Source: Rhodobacteraceae bacterium HLUCCO18 (GTDB lineage: Bacteria > Pseudomonadota > Alphaproteobacteria > Rhodobacterales > Rhodobacteraceae). Taken from it: DNA of 33,365 bases. Each line of letters starts with the position of its first letter. Position 1 is the first letter of the stretch. The position numbers and the translations under genes are program-made. This document shows positions 1 through 8,469 of this stretch, piece after piece. The notes below the pieces were generated by a model. It did no database searches and was not told the origin of the DNA. It was given only the letters and a program-made list of their open reading frames with translations. The DNA is taken from positions 1 to 33,365 of the forward strand of contig LJSY01000040.1 of assembly GCA_001314805.1 (NCBI GenBank), read 5' to 3'.

Positions 1-591
1 TTCGCCCAGTCGCGCGCCGCGCAATGGGCGGCCTGGGACGCGCAGGTGACACCGCCGAACTACGATCCGGCGACGTCGAACCCGTGGGGGCTGCATCCCC
101 GCCTGCTGCCGCAACGGGTCGCGGCCAATCCGGGCCTGACACCGGGCGACATCCATGTCGATGCCGTGGCGCGCTACCTCTACTTCATCGAGGAGGACGG
201 GACGGCGATGCGCTACGGCGTGGGCATCGCCCGCGGCGACCTCTACGAGCCCGGCACCTACACGATCCGGCGCAAGGCCAGGTGGCCGGGCTGGCGGCCG
301 ACCGACAGCATGATCGAGCGCGACCCGGAAAGCTACGCGCGCTTCGCCGATGGTGTCGATGGCGGGCCGGACAACCCTTTGGGATCGCGAGCGCTCTATC
401 TCTACGAGGGCGGGCGCGACACCTACCTGCGGATCCACGGCACGCCCTCTCCGCGCTCGGTCGGGGGCCGGACGAGCGCCGGATGCGTCCGCATGGTGAT
501 GGCGCATATCATCGGCCTGTACGAGCGTGTGCAAACCGGGGCGACGGCGGTTCTCTATCCGCCCGAGGAATACGTCACCGCGCGAAGCTGA
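1..591 (+). CDS. L,D-transpeptidase (YkuD domain), 5' end outside the window
   Basis: The frame is open from base 1, so the start lies upstream. A GTG at 46 is only an internal candidate. The product carries the YkuD catalytic signature: a histidine in IHGTPSP, followed by SAGCVRM with the nucleophilic cysteine (codon near 483-485). Enzymes of this family form 3-3 (meso-DAP to meso-DAP) cross-links in peptidoglycan or attach proteins to it, and act in the periplasm. A signal sequence would be in the missing part. The C-terminus follows the catalytic motif by about 30 residues, as is usual for short Rhodobacteraceae members. The last 17 bases overlap the 3' end of the convergent lipoprotein gene. 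Family is secure; substrate is not. Confidence 0.9.
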   Translation, partial: FAQSRAAQWAAWDAQVTPPNYDPATSNPWGLHPRLLPQRVAANPGLTPGDIHVDAVARYLYFIEEDGTAMRYGVGIARGDLYEPGTYTIRRKARWPGWRPTDSMIERDPESYARFADGVDGGPDNPLGSRALYLYEGGRDTYLRIHGTPSPRSVGGRTSAGCVRMVMAHIIGLYERVQTGATAVLYPPEEYVTARS

Positions 592-901
592 GGTCTGCGC
601 GGGCCACGGGTTGGGCCGGGGGCGCGCCCTCTTCGGGCGGACGGGCGCAGATCGACCTTCCGTCTGCGGTCCGCAAGGGCAGAAGGGTCGTCTCGACCGG
701 GCCGACATGGCGGTACCAGTAGCAGCCGTCCTCCTCCAGCACGCGCGCGGTCGAAACGTCCTGGTGGGGGGCGGCGAGCTCCCGCACGGCGTCCGGGACG
801 GCGCGCGTGGCCCCGCCGCTCTCGCGATCGGCATCGACAGGGGCTTCGCACGCGGCGAGGAGCAGGGCCGCGGCGGCGGATATCGCAACACGATGGGTCA
901 T
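575..901 (-). CDS. small predicted lipoprotein, unknown function
   Basis: A 108-residue product starting MTHRVAISAAAALLLAAC. This is a short basic n-region, an Ala/Leu core and a lipobox LAAC, with Cys18 as the expected lipidation site. Residues 19-108 are probably periplasmic and contain two further cysteines (around 60 and 85) that could form a disulfide. There are no membrane segments after the signal. The open frame continues upstream, but the lipoprotein signal fixes the start at 901. The gene converges on the L,D-transpeptidase gene with a 17-base overlap. I do not recognise the family; small lipoproteins of this kind are common in Rhodobacteraceae cell envelopes. Confidence 0.72.
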   Translation of the reverse strand: MTHRVAISAAAALLLAACEAPVDADRESGGATRAVPDAVRELAAPHQDVSTARVLEEDGCYWYRHVGPVETTLLPLRTADGRSICARPPEEGAPPAQPVARADLSFAR

Positions 902-1330
902 GGCTCTCGTCTCCGTCCTGACGGCCCCGTTCGGCGAGGGCACCTTCTCGCATCGCACGCCGCCCCCGGCAAGTCGGCCCGCGCGGCGGCCCCGTCCATC
1001 GCCGGGACCGCGCGCGGTCCGGGCGGCCGCGGCGGGCCGCCAGGAGGATGCAGGCATGCGCCCGTCCGGTGGCGGCGAGATGGAGGCGAGACATGTATCC
1101 GGCCCGGTGTCCTGCAACGGGCGCGAGCGCGATGGTCGCGGCCTCCGCGGGCATCGGCGCACTCATCACGATCTCGGGCCGGTGACACAGGCGCAGCAAC
1201 GGCCGATCTGGTTGCGATTTTTGGTGATGTGGCGAAATCCCTGTTCGCCTCAGGCCAGCGCCTTCAGCCCGACATCGTCGAACTGCGCGAGAATGTCCTG
1301 CCCGATGGGCCCGTCGAGCACAGTGCGCGC
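902..1330. other. 429-base gap without a convincing gene
   Basis: This lies between the lipoprotein start and the acetyltransferase start. Open frames here are GC-driven shadows with Arg/Pro-rich composition. The acetyltransferase frame is open upstream of 1331, so a GTG start near 1228 cannot be fully excluded. The gap should hold the lipoprotein promoter, but no clear -35/-10 pair stands out. Confidence 0.5.
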
Positions 1331-1777
1331 ATGGCCGAGATCGCGCGCGCCTGCTGGCCCGACGGCGCGGACCGCTGGACCCCCGCGATGATCGAGACGC
1401 TGCTCGCCTCGGACAACGCCTTCGCGGTCTGCAGACCGGACGGCTTCGCCCTGTTGCGGGTTTCGGGCGAAGAGGCGGAGCTTCTGTCGCTCGACGTGCT
1501 GCCGGAGGCGCGACGGCGGGGCCTCGGATCGGAGATCCTGCGCGAGGCCCTGCACGAGGCGCAGGCCCGCGGCGCATGCGAGGTCTACCTCGAGGTCGAT
1601 ACGGAAAACGCGGCCGCCCTTGCGCTCTATGACCGCGCGGGTTTCGTCACGCGTGGGACGCGCAAGCGCTACTACCGCAAACCGGACGGAACATGGGGCG
1701 ATGCTCTTGTGATGGCCCGTTTTTTCGGCAGCGACGACACGGATCGGGCGCAACGCGCGGAACGGTCGGACAGTTGA
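1331..1777 (+). CDS. rimI: RimI-type GNAT N-acetyltransferase
   Basis: The product has 148 residues, the usual RimI length. It is a single GNAT domain: the acetyl-CoA pyrophosphate loop is in the stretch LPEARRRGLGSEIL (Arg/Gly-rich motif A), followed by EVYLEVDTENAAALALYDRAGF, shortened here to its key residues N-A-A-A-L-Y and the GF typical of motif B. The ending YYRKPDG...DALVMARF is characteristic of RimI. RimI acetylates the N-terminal alanine of ribosomal protein S18, and homologues acetylate other N-termini. The start at ATG 1331 matches family length, but the Shine-Dalgarno is weak. In many relatives rimI follows tsaB; that is not the case here, so another GNAT role is possible. Confidence 0.78.
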   Translation: MAEIARACWPDGADRWTPAMIETLLASDNAFAVCRPDGFALLRVSGEEAELLSLDVLPEARRRGLGSEILREALHEAQARGACEVYLEVDTENAAALALYDRAGFVTRGTRKRYYRKPDGTWGDALVMARFFGSDDTDRAQRAERSDS

Positions 1778-1788
1778 CCCAGGGTCAA
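1774..1788. promoter_or_regulatory. 15-bp perfect dyad, possible operator
   Basis: TTGACCC-A-GGGTCAA is perfectly symmetric around 1781 and overlaps the rimI stop codon. It lies about 155 bases before the nucleoside-transport operon. The spacing differs from an FNR box (TTGAT-N4-ATCAA), and no U-run follows, so a terminator is unlikely. It may be a repressor site for the downstream operon. Confidence 0.35.
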
Positions 1789-1820
1789 TCCCGACGGCCC
1801 CGCGCAGGTGCAGAATCCGG

Positions 1821-1850
1821 TTGACCGCAACGCGGCGCTTAGCGCTTATT
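1821..1850 (+). promoter_or_regulatory. tentative promoter of the nucleoside operon
   Basis: TTGACC at 1821-1826 is a good -35 box. About 17-18 bases later lies a weak -10 (GCTTAT/CTTATT, three of six matches). This is upstream of the first operon gene with about 95 bases of leader. No known riboswitch fold was seen in the leader. Confidence 0.35.
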
Positions 1851-1942
1851 TGGACCGGGGATCAGCCACGATCTGAGCTCGACATGGCAACCGCGGCCAG
1901 AATGCACCGGCACGTGGGCCTGTCCAACCGGGAGAAAGACCT

Positions 1943-2941
1943 ATGAAACTGATGAAAACCCTTATGGGTGCCACTGCGGCGCTGGCCATGTCGGCCGTCG
2001 GCGCGCTGGCCGACGGGCCCGCGATCATCTTCGACCTGGGCGGCAAGTTCGACCGCTCCTTCAACGAGTCGGCGTACGATGGCGCCGAGCGCTGGGCTGA
2101 GGAGACCGGAGGCGAGTATCGCGAAATCGAGCTCCAGTCGGACGCTCAGCGGGAGCAGGCGATGCGCCGCCTCGCGGAGGCCGGCGCAAACCCGATCGTG
2201 ATGGCAGGTTTCAGCCAGACGACAGCCCTGTCCGATGTCGCCCCGGACTACCCCGACACGCGTTTCGTGATCATCGACGGTGTGGTTGACGAGCCGAATG
2301 TTCGTTCAGTCGTCTTCCGCGAACACGAAGGCTCGTACCTTGTCGGAATGTTGGCGGGCATGGCGACCGAAACGGACACGGTCGGCTTCGTGGGCGGCAT
2401 GGACATCCCCCTGATTTCCCGCTTCGGCTGCGGTTATGCCCAAGGCGTGAAGGCAGTGAACGAGAACGCGACAATCATCTCGAACTTCACCGGAACCACC
2501 CCGGCGGCATGGAACGATCCCGTCCGCGGAGGCGAGATCGCGCGGAGTCAAATCGCTCAGGGCGCCGATGTTGTTTATGCTGCTGCGGGCAACACGGGCA
2601 CTGGCGTCCTCCAAGTTGCGGCCGACGAGGGCGTCTTCGGGATCGGGGTCGATGCCAACCAGAACTACCTCCAGCCCGGCTCTGTGCTCACGTCGATGCT
2701 GAAGCGTGTCGATACCGCCGTGTACAACGCGATGATGGCAGGCGAGGACGTAGAAACCGGCGTGATCGAAATCGGCCTCGCGGAGGACGGCGTGGGCTAC
2801 GCAGTCGATGAGTACAATGAGGAACTGATTACCGCGGAGATGGAGTTGGCCGTCGAGACGGCACAGGAGCAAATCATAGCGGGCGAAATTGTCGTTCATG
2901 ATTACATGTCCGACGGCACCTGCCCCGTGCAGATGCAGTGA
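1943..2941 (+). CDS. BMP/PnrA-family nucleoside-binding protein of an ABC importer
   Basis: This 332-residue periplasmic binding protein has a Sec signal of about 23 residues (MKLMKTLMGATAALAMSAVG, then ALA before ADGPA). Family marks are DLGGKFDRSFNESAYDGAE near the N-terminus, with the conserved FDrSFN, and VGFVGGMDIPLISRFGCGY in the middle, where the mature domain contacts ligand. The Bmp/PnrA family binds purine nucleosides (Treponema PnrA) and related ligands. The start is set by GGAGAAAG about six bases before ATG 1943. It is the first gene of the operon with matching ATPase, permeases and a purine nucleoside phosphorylase, which supports nucleosides as cargo. A strong hairpin follows the stop. 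Confidence 0.92.
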   Translation: MKLMKTLMGATAALAMSAVGALADGPAIIFDLGGKFDRSFNESAYDGAERWAEETGGEYREIELQSDAQREQAMRRLAEAGANPIVMAGFSQTTALSDVAPDYPDTRFVIIDGVVDEPNVRSVVFREHEGSYLVGMLAGMATETDTVGFVGGMDIPLISRFGCGYAQGVKAVNENATIISNFTGTTPAAWNDPVRGGEIARSQIAQGADVVYAAAGNTGTGVLQVAADEGVFGIGVDANQNYLQPGSVLTSMLKRVDTAVYNAMMAGEDVETGVIEIGLAEDGVGYAVDEYNEELITAEMELAVETAQEQIIAGEIVVHDYMSDGTCPVQMQ

Positions 2942-2962
2942 TCCTCTGATACCAGAAAGGCG

Positions 2963-2993
2963 CGGGCCGCGGTGCGAGAGCTGCCGCGGCCCG
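2963..2993 (+). other. intercistronic hairpin after the binding-protein gene
   Basis: Perfect 10-bp arms CGGGCCGCGG (2963-2972) and CCGCGGCCCG (2984-2993) with an 11-base loop, and no U-run after it. It sits between binding protein and ATPase genes. Such hairpins typically stabilise the upstream mRNA or attenuate transcription, so that the binding protein outnumbers the transporter. It also argues against an ATPase start at GTG 2972. Confidence 0.75.
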
Positions 2994-3025
2994 TTCCGCA
3001 TCCGACGCATCCGGGAACATCCGAC

Positions 3026-4570
3026 ATGACCGACGCTGCCGCCATCGAACTGAGGGGCATCTCCAAGGCCTTCGGCCCCGTGCAGGCCAACAAGGACATA
3101 TCGATGTCCGTCAAGCGCGGCACGATCCACGGCATCGTGGGCGAGAACGGCGCGGGCAAGTCGACGCTGATGTCGATCCTCTACGGCTTCTACAAGGCTG
3201 ACCGGGGCGAAATCTTCATCAACGGGCAAAAGACCGAGATCCCCGACAGCCAGGCCGCGATCCGCGCCGGCATCGGAATGGTTCATCAGCATTTCAAGCT
3301 GGTGGAGAATTTCACCGTCGTCGAGAACGTGATCCTCGGCGCGGAAGACGGCGCGATGCTGAACCCCTCCATCGCCAAGGCGCGCAGGACGCTCAAGGAA
3401 CTCAGCGAGGAATACGGCCTGAAGGTGGACCCCGACGCGATCATCGAGGACCTGAGCGTTGGCCACCAGCAGCGCGTCGAGATCCTGAAACAGCTTTACC
3501 GCCACGCCGACATCCTCATCCTCGACGAGCCCACGGGCGTGCTGACGCCCGCCGAGGCCGACCAGCTTTTCCGAATTCTCGAGCGGCTCAGGGAAGAGGG
3601 CAAGACCATCGTCCTCATCACCCACAAGCTGCGCGAGATCATGGAGATCACCGACACGGTCAGCGTGATGCGCCGCGGCGAGATGACGAACACGGTCGCG
3701 ACCGCCTCCACCTCTCCGGCCGAACTGGCCGAGATGATGGTCGGCCGAAAGGTCCTGCTCCGGGTCGAGAAGTCGCCTGCGAAACCGGGTGACGTGATGC
3801 TCAAGGTCGACGACTTGCGCGTCGTGCGCGACGGGGTGGAGAGGCTCAAGGGCGTCTCGCTTCACGTCCGCGCGGGGGAAATCCTCGGCATCGCGGGCGT
3901 GGCCGGAAACGGGCAGACCGAGCTGCTGGAGGTTCTGGGCGGGATGATCCCGGCAACAGGCGGTACCGTGACGGTCAGGAACGAGCAGATCGACGTCTCG
4001 GGCAAGCATTCGAACGGCCAGACCCGGCGCGCGCGCGGGATCGGTCATGTGCCCGAGGATCGGCAGGACGAGGGCCTCATCATGCCGTTCGAGGCTTGGG
4101 AGAACACGGCCTTCGGCTACCACAAGGACCCGAAATACAATCACGGGATGCTGATGGACAACGCCGCCATCAAGGCCGATTGCGCCGACAAGATGGAACG
4201 CTACGACGTGCGCCCGCCCAACCCGCGCCTGCCTGCGCGGAACTTCTCGGGCGGCAACCAGCAGAAGATCGTCGTCGCCCGCGAGATGGACCGCGCACCC
4301 GATATCCTTCTGGTGGGCCAGCCCACGCGCGGCGTCGATATCGGCGCGATCGAGTTCATCCACAAGGAAATCCTGCGGCTGCGCGACGAGGGCAAGGCGA
4401 TCCTGCTGGTCAGCGTCGAGCTTGACGAGATCATGGGGCTCAGCGACCGCATCGCCGTGATGTTCGACGGCAAGATCATGGGCGAACGCCTGCCGTCCGA
4501 GACCAACGAGAACGAGCTTGGCCTCCTGATGGCCGGCGTCACGGAAACCAGGGTCGGGGGGGCCGCGTAA
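3026..4570 (+). CDS. nucleoside ABC importer ATPase with two NBDs (NupO/YufO type)
   Basis: The 514-residue protein has two nucleotide-binding domains. NBD1 has Walker A GENGAGKS (39-46), signature LSVGHQQR and Walker B ILILDEPTGVLTP. NBD2 has a degenerate Walker A (GVAGNGQTE), signature FSGGNQQK and ILLVGQPTRGVDI in place of the usual Walker B. The degenerate second site and QPTRG motif are normal for sugar/nucleoside double ATPases. It energises uptake through the two following permeases. ATG 3026 is preferred: GGGAA lies just upstream, and the earlier GTG at 2972 falls inside the hairpin. The stop overlaps the next start as TAATG. Confidence 0.93.
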   Translation: MTDAAAIELRGISKAFGPVQANKDISMSVKRGTIHGIVGENGAGKSTLMSILYGFYKADRGEIFINGQKTEIPDSQAAIRAGIGMVHQHFKLVENFTVVENVILGAEDGAMLNPSIAKARRTLKELSEEYGLKVDPDAIIEDLSVGHQQRVEILKQLYRHADILILDEPTGVLTPAEADQLFRILERLREEGKTIVLITHKLREIMEITDTVSVMRRGEMTNTVATASTSPAELAEMMVGRKVLLRVEKSPAKPGDVMLKVDDLRVVRDGVERLKGVSLHVRAGEILGIAGVAGNGQTELLEVLGGMIPATGGTVTVRNEQIDVSGKHSNGQTRRARGIGHVPEDRQDEGLIMPFEAWENTAFGYHKDPKYNHGMLMDNAAIKADCADKMERYDVRPPNPRLPARNFSGGNQQKIVVAREMDRAPDILLVGQPTRGVDIGAIEFIHKEILRLRDEGKAILLVSVELDEIMGLSDRIAVMFDGKIMGERLPSETNENELGLLMAGVTETRVGGAA

Positions 4571-5685
4571 TGGACAAGATGCCGAAATGGGCCGATGTGA
4601 TCCTGATCCCCCTGATCAGCGTCCTTCTGGCGCTGATCGTGTCGGGCCTCGTGGTGCTGATAATCGGCGAGAACCCGATCGAGGCCATGCAGATCATGGT
4701 GCGCGGCGCCTTCGGGTCCGCCTATGGCTGGGGCTATACGCTTTATTATGCCACGAATTTCATCTTCACGGGCCTTGCCGTGGCGGTGGCCTTCCACGCG
4801 CGGCTCTTCAACATCGGGGGCGAGGGGCAGGCAGCACTCGGCGGCCTCGGCGTCGCCATCGTGCTTCTCAGCTTCGGCTGGCCGCACTGGACCATCGCGC
4901 TTCTGGCGGCGATTCTCGGCGCCGCGCTTTTCGGCGCGGCATGGGCTGCGGTGCCCGCCTATCTTCAGGCCAAACGCGGCAGCCACATCGTGATCACCAC
5001 GATCATGTTCAACTTCATCGCCTCGGCACTGCTGGTCTACCTTCTGGTCAACGTGTTCCGCGTGCCGGGCTCCATGGCGCCCGAAAGTGCGCGCTTCGCC
5101 GAGGCCGTGCACCTGCCCAGCGCCGCCGAATTCGCGGGCTTTCTGGGCTTTGGCGGCTCCACCCCGCTCAACTTCGCCTTCTTCGTCGCGCTGGTCTGCT
5201 GCGTCCTCGTCTGGATCCTGATCTGGCGCACGCGGCTGGGCTACGAGATCCGGGCCTTCGGCCATTCCGAAACGGCGGCGGTCTATGCCGGCATCAACCC
5301 GACCCGGATCATCATGATAACCATGCTGATCTCGGGCGGCCTGTCGGGGATGATGGCGATCAACGTCGTGATGGGCGAGGCCGAGCGTCTTGTCCTCGAC
5401 TTCACCGAAGGGGCGGGCTTCGTCGGCATCGCCGTGGCGCTGATGGGCCGGTCGCATCCCGTGGGCGTGGTCCTTGCCGCGCTCCTGTTCGGCGCGCTCT
5501 ACCAGGGCGGCGCGGAGCTTCAGTTCGAGATGCCCGCCGTCAGCCGCGAGATGATCGTCGTCATCCAGGCGCTTGTGATCATGTTCACAGGCGCGCTCGA
5601 CAACATGGTGCGCATGCCGATGGAAAAGATCTTCCTGTCGATCAGACGCAGCCGCGAATCCGGCAGCCAGAGCCCGGCGGAGTGA
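4570..5685 (+). CDS. nucleoside ABC importer permease 1 (NupP/YufP type)
   Basis: The 371-residue polytopic protein belongs to the BPD_transp_2 (branched-chain/ribose/nucleoside) family. Clear marks are the N-terminal membrane segment (ADVILIPLISVLLALIVSGL), GLAVAVAFHARLFNIGGEGQ with the conserved FNIGGEGQ, and a long series of hydrophobic helices. GLSGMMAINVVMGE lies near the C-terminal third. Its start overlaps the ATPase stop by one base, implying translational coupling. It pairs with the second, shorter permease to form the heterodimeric channel in the inner membrane. Family assignment is firm; the nucleoside substrate is inferred from the operon. Confidence 0.92.
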   Translation: MDKMPKWADVILIPLISVLLALIVSGLVVLIIGENPIEAMQIMVRGAFGSAYGWGYTLYYATNFIFTGLAVAVAFHARLFNIGGEGQAALGGLGVAIVLLSFGWPHWTIALLAAILGAALFGAAWAAVPAYLQAKRGSHIVITTIMFNFIASALLVYLLVNVFRVPGSMAPESARFAEAVHLPSAAEFAGFLGFGGSTPLNFAFFVALVCCVLVWILIWRTRLGYEIRAFGHSETAAVYAGINPTRIIMITMLISGGLSGMMAINVVMGEAERLVLDFTEGAGFVGIAVALMGRSHPVGVVLAALLFGALYQGGAELQFEMPAVSREMIVVIQALVIMFTGALDNMVRMPMEKIFLSIRRSRESGSQSPAE

Positions 5686-5689
5686 CAGA

Positions 5690-6667
5690 ATGGATTTCCT
5701 GACCGTCCTGCAGATCCTCGACAGTTCAATCCGGCTTGCCACACCGCTCCTGCTGGCCTGCCTTGCGGGCCTCTTTTCCGAGCGCGCGGGCATCTTCGAC
5801 ATCGGGCTCGAGGGCAAGATGTTGGCGGCCGCCTTCTTCTCGGCGGCCTTCGCCTTCACCTCGGGCTCCGTCTGGGTGGGCCTTTTCGCGGGGGTCGGCG
5901 CGTCGGTCTTCCTTTCCGGCCTGCATGGCGCGGCGTCGATCACCTTCCGCGGCAACCAGCTGATTTCCGGGGTGGCGATCAACTTCCTCGCCGCCGGCCT
6001 GACCGTGGTCATCGCGCAGACATGGTTCTCGCAGGGCGGGCGCACACCGCAACTGCCCTCGGAGGCGCGGTTCGGCAACATCGTGCTGCCCGGCGCGGAA
6101 AGTACCATTCGGGAAATCGCGCAGCTGGGACCATTGGGGCAGATCTATTCGGAACTCATCTCGGGCCACTCGATCCTCGTCTATATCGCCTTCCTGATCG
6201 TGCCGCTTACCTGGTGGGTGCTGTTCCGCACGCGGTTCGGCCTGCGCCTTCGGGCCGTGGGCGAAAACCCGGCCGCCGTCGATACCGCCGGCATCTCGGT
6301 CGTAGGCATGCGCTATGCCGCCGTCATCATCTGCGGCGTGCTGTGCGGACTGGCGGGCGCCTATCTGGCCACGGCGCTCAATGCGGGTTTCGTCAAGGAC
6401 ATGAGCGCGGGCCGCGGCTACATCGCGCTCGCCGCCCTCATCTTCGCCAAGTGGCGGCCCTGGTATGCGCTGATGGCCTGCCTGCTCTTCGGCTTCTTCG
6501 ACGCGGTCGGCAACCGGTTCCAGAACATCACGGTGGGCGAGATCGTCGTGCCGGTGCAGTTCATGCAGGCGCTGCCCTACATCCTCGTGGTCATCGTGCT
6601 TGCGGGGCTCGTGGGCAGGGCCATTCCGCCGCGCGCAGGAGGGGAGCCTTATGTCAAGGAACGCTGA
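5690..6667 (+). CDS. nucleoside ABC importer permease 2 (NupQ/YufQ type)
   Basis: The 325-residue polytopic permease is of the BPD_transp_2 family. The conserved early segment FSERAGIFDIGLEGKM is the counterpart of FNIGGEGQ in its partner. Further on, FRGNQLISGVAINFLAAGLT and a Gly/Ala-rich set of helices follow. It starts four bases after the stop of the first permease, and its 3' end overlaps the phosphorylase gene by 17 bases, so transport and phosphorolysis are made together. Heterodimeric partner of the upstream permease. Confidence 0.92.
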   Translation: MDFLTVLQILDSSIRLATPLLLACLAGLFSERAGIFDIGLEGKMLAAAFFSAAFAFTSGSVWVGLFAGVGASVFLSGLHGAASITFRGNQLISGVAINFLAAGLTVVIAQTWFSQGGRTPQLPSEARFGNIVLPGAESTIREIAQLGPLGQIYSELISGHSILVYIAFLIVPLTWWVLFRTRFGLRLRAVGENPAAVDTAGISVVGMRYAAVIICGVLCGLAGAYLATALNAGFVKDMSAGRGYIALAALIFAKWRPWYALMACLLFGFFDAVGNRFQNITVGEIVVPVQFMQALPYILVVIVLAGLVGRAIPPRAGGEPYVKER

Positions 6668-7454
6668 GGAGCTCGCGGCCCTGATCCGCGACCGGGCGGG
6701 GAACACGGCGCCCAAGGTCGGCCTCGTGCTGGGCTCGGGGCTGGGGCATCTGGCCGGGGCGGTGGACGGCGTCGCCATCGACTACACCGACCTGCCCGGT
6801 TTTCCGCATGCGGGCGTCTCGGGCCACAACCCGAAACTCGTGATCGGCGACCTGGAGGGCACCCGCGTCGCCGTCTTCGGCGGTCGCGCGCATTACTACG
6901 AAAGCGGCCGGGGTGACGCGATGCGCCTGCCGCTCGAGGTGCTGAGGGCGCTGGGGGCCGACCGGCTCATCCTGACCAACGCGGCGGGGTCCATGCATCC
7001 CGACATCGACCCGGGCGACCTGATGCTGCTGTCCGATCACATCAACTTCTCAGGGCTCAACCCCCTGATCGGGGAGCCGACGGACGCCCGCTTCGTCCCC
7101 ATGACCGAGGCCTATGACCCCGAGCTTCGCGCGGCGCTCAAATCCGCCGCCGAGGCGGAGGACGTGCCCCTGCCCGAGGGCGTCTATGCCTGGTATTCCG
7201 GCCCGTCCTTCGAGACCCCGGCCGAGATTCGCGCGATCCGCACACTGGGCGCGGACGCGGTGGGCATGTCCACCGTGCCCGAGGTCATCCTCGCCCGTTT
7301 CCTCGGCCTGAAGGTCGCCGCGATATCGACGATCACCAACAAGGCGGCGGGCCTTTCGGACGAGCAGATCAGCCACGAGCACACCAAGGCCATGGCACCG
7401 CTGGGCGCGGGAAAACTGGAGCGTATCCTGCGGCGGTTCCTGGCGACACGCTGA
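6651..7454 (+). CDS. punA: purine nucleoside phosphorylase, class II (trimeric type)
   Basis: The 267-residue enzyme cleaves purine nucleosides with phosphate to base and (deoxy)ribose-1-phosphate. Motifs are GLVLGSGLGHLAG (phosphate loop), FGGRAHYYESG (Arg and His at the phosphate/ribose site), NAAGS, YSGPSFETPAEIR with the purine-site Glu, GADAVGMSTVPEVI, and ITNKAAG. The Asn-Lys pair in that last motif corresponds to human PNP Asn243/Lys244 and points to 6-oxopurines (inosine, guanosine) rather than methylthioadenosine. The start at ATG 6651 has AGGAGGGGAG just upstream, inside the 3' end of the permease gene. It completes an import-and-salvage operon. Confidence 0.92.
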   Translation: MSRNAEELAALIRDRAGNTAPKVGLVLGSGLGHLAGAVDGVAIDYTDLPGFPHAGVSGHNPKLVIGDLEGTRVAVFGGRAHYYESGRGDAMRLPLEVLRALGADRLILTNAAGSMHPDIDPGDLMLLSDHINFSGLNPLIGEPTDARFVPMTEAYDPELRAALKSAAEAEDVPLPEGVYAWYSGPSFETPAEIRAIRTLGADAVGMSTVPEVILARFLGLKVAAISTITNKAAGLSDEQISHEHTKAMAPLGAGKLERILRRFLATR

Positions 7455-7484
7455 CCGATCCGATTTGACGCAGCCCTAGACTAT

Positions 7485-7498
7485 ACCCGCGCGCGGGT
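7485..7498. terminator. palindrome after the nucleoside operon, possible weak terminator
   Basis: The 14-base perfect palindrome ACCCGCGCGCGGGT lies 31 bases after the phosphorylase stop and is followed by the T-rich GTCTTCTGT. The stem has no proper loop and the U-tract is poor, so the assignment is weak. Confidence 0.3.
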
Positions 7499-7542
7499 GT
7501 CTTCTGTAAGCGTATCGGCAACAGGACGCCCCCGGGACACCC

Positions 7543-8469
7543 ATGCAAATCTACCTGCCCATTGCCGAAGTCAGCGTGAACGCGTTTCTGCTGCTTGGGC
7601 TGGGCGGGATCGTGGGTGTGCTGTCGGGCATGTTCGGCGTCGGCGGCGGCTTCCTCATGACGCCGCTTCTGTTTTTCATCGGCATTCCCCCGGCCGTGGC
7701 CGTGGCGACCGAGGCCAACCAGATCGTGGCCTCCTCCTTCTCGGGCGTGCTAGCGCATCTGCGGCGCAAGACCGTGGACCTGAGGATGGGAACGGTGCTG
7801 CTGGTCGGCGGTCTTGTCGGCGCGGCGATCGGCGTGCAGATCTTCGCCGCGCTCACCCGGATCGGGCAGGTCGATCTTCTGGTGCGGCTGTCTTATGTGG
7901 TGTTCCTCGGCATCATCGGCAGCCTGATGTTCGTCGAGAGCGTCCGCGCGATCCAGAGGGCCCGCGCGAATCCCGAGGCGGTGCCGGCCCCGCGCCGGCA
8001 GCGCGGCTGGATCGACGCGCTGCCCTTCAAGATGCGCTTTCGGACCTCGGGTCTCTATATCTCGGTGATCCCGCCGCTGCTGGTGGGCTTCTTCGTGGGC
8101 GTTCTGGCCGCGATCATGGGGGTGGGCGGCGGCTTCGTCATGGTGCCCGCGATGATCTACCTTCTGGGCATGCCGACCAAGGTCGTGGTGGGCACGTCGC
8201 TGTTCCAGATCATCTTCGTGACCGGTTTCGCCACGTTGATGCACGCGACGACCAACTTCACCGTCGACATGGTGCTGGCCGTCCTGCTTCTCGTGGGTGG
8301 CGTCTTGGGCGCGCAGATCGGCGCGCGGATCGGGGTCTACCTCAAGGCGGAACAGCTGCGCGTGCTGCTGGCGATCATGGTGCTGGCCGTCTGCGGCAAG
8401 CTCGCCTTCGACCTTCTGGTGATGCCGTCCGAGCTCTATTCGCTGGGCACGCCCGGGGCGGCGCATTGA
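7543..8469 (+). CDS. TauE/SafE (DUF81) family anion exporter
   Basis: The 308-residue membrane protein has the two-repeat architecture of TauE/SafE proteins. Each half contains a glycine-rich motif: GMFGVGGGFLMTPLLFF near residue 30, and IMGVGGGFVMVPAMIY near residue 195. The halves are separated by a basic cytoplasmic loop (ARANPEAVPAPRRQRG). Members export sulfite, sulfoacetate or related organosulfur anions; the substrate here is unknown. The following gene starts within its stop codon, so the two are translationally coupled. No strong Shine-Dalgarno was seen before ATG 7543. Confidence 0.88.
   Translation: MQIYLPIAEVSVNAFLLLGLGGIVGVLSGMFGVGGGFLMTPLLFFIGIPPAVAVATEANQIVASSFSGVLAHLRRKTVDLRMGTVLLVGGLVGAAIGVQIFAALTRIGQVDLLVRLSYVVFLGIIGSLMFVESVRAIQRARANPEAVPAPRRQRGWIDALPFKMRFRTSGLYISVIPPLLVGFFVGVLAAIMGVGGGFVMVPAMIYLLGMPTKVVVGTSLFQIIFVTGFATLMHATTNFTVDMVLAVLLLVGGVLGAQIGARIGVYLKAEQLRVLLAIMVLAVCGKLAFDLLVMPSELYSLGTPGAAH

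Noticed and set aside
1774-1788. FNR/Anr box
   Set aside because: The half-sites are TTGAC/GTCAA with five bases between, one more than in the FNR consensus, and the flanking T/A is absent.
2972-3025. Upstream GTG start adding 18 residues to the nucleoside ATPase
   Set aside because: It falls within a perfect 10-bp hairpin, gives a Pro/His-rich tail unlike the family, and ATG 3026 gives the standard N-terminus.
2306-6778. Very long minus-strand open frames opposite the nucleoside operon
   Set aside because: They are GC-driven shadows with His/Arg/Asp-rich composition and no domains.
7462-7471. GATTTGACGC shared with 27176-27185, each some 80-90 bases before a gene
   Set aside because: A 10-base match is expected by chance in this length of biased sequence, and no shared -10 at proper spacing follows.
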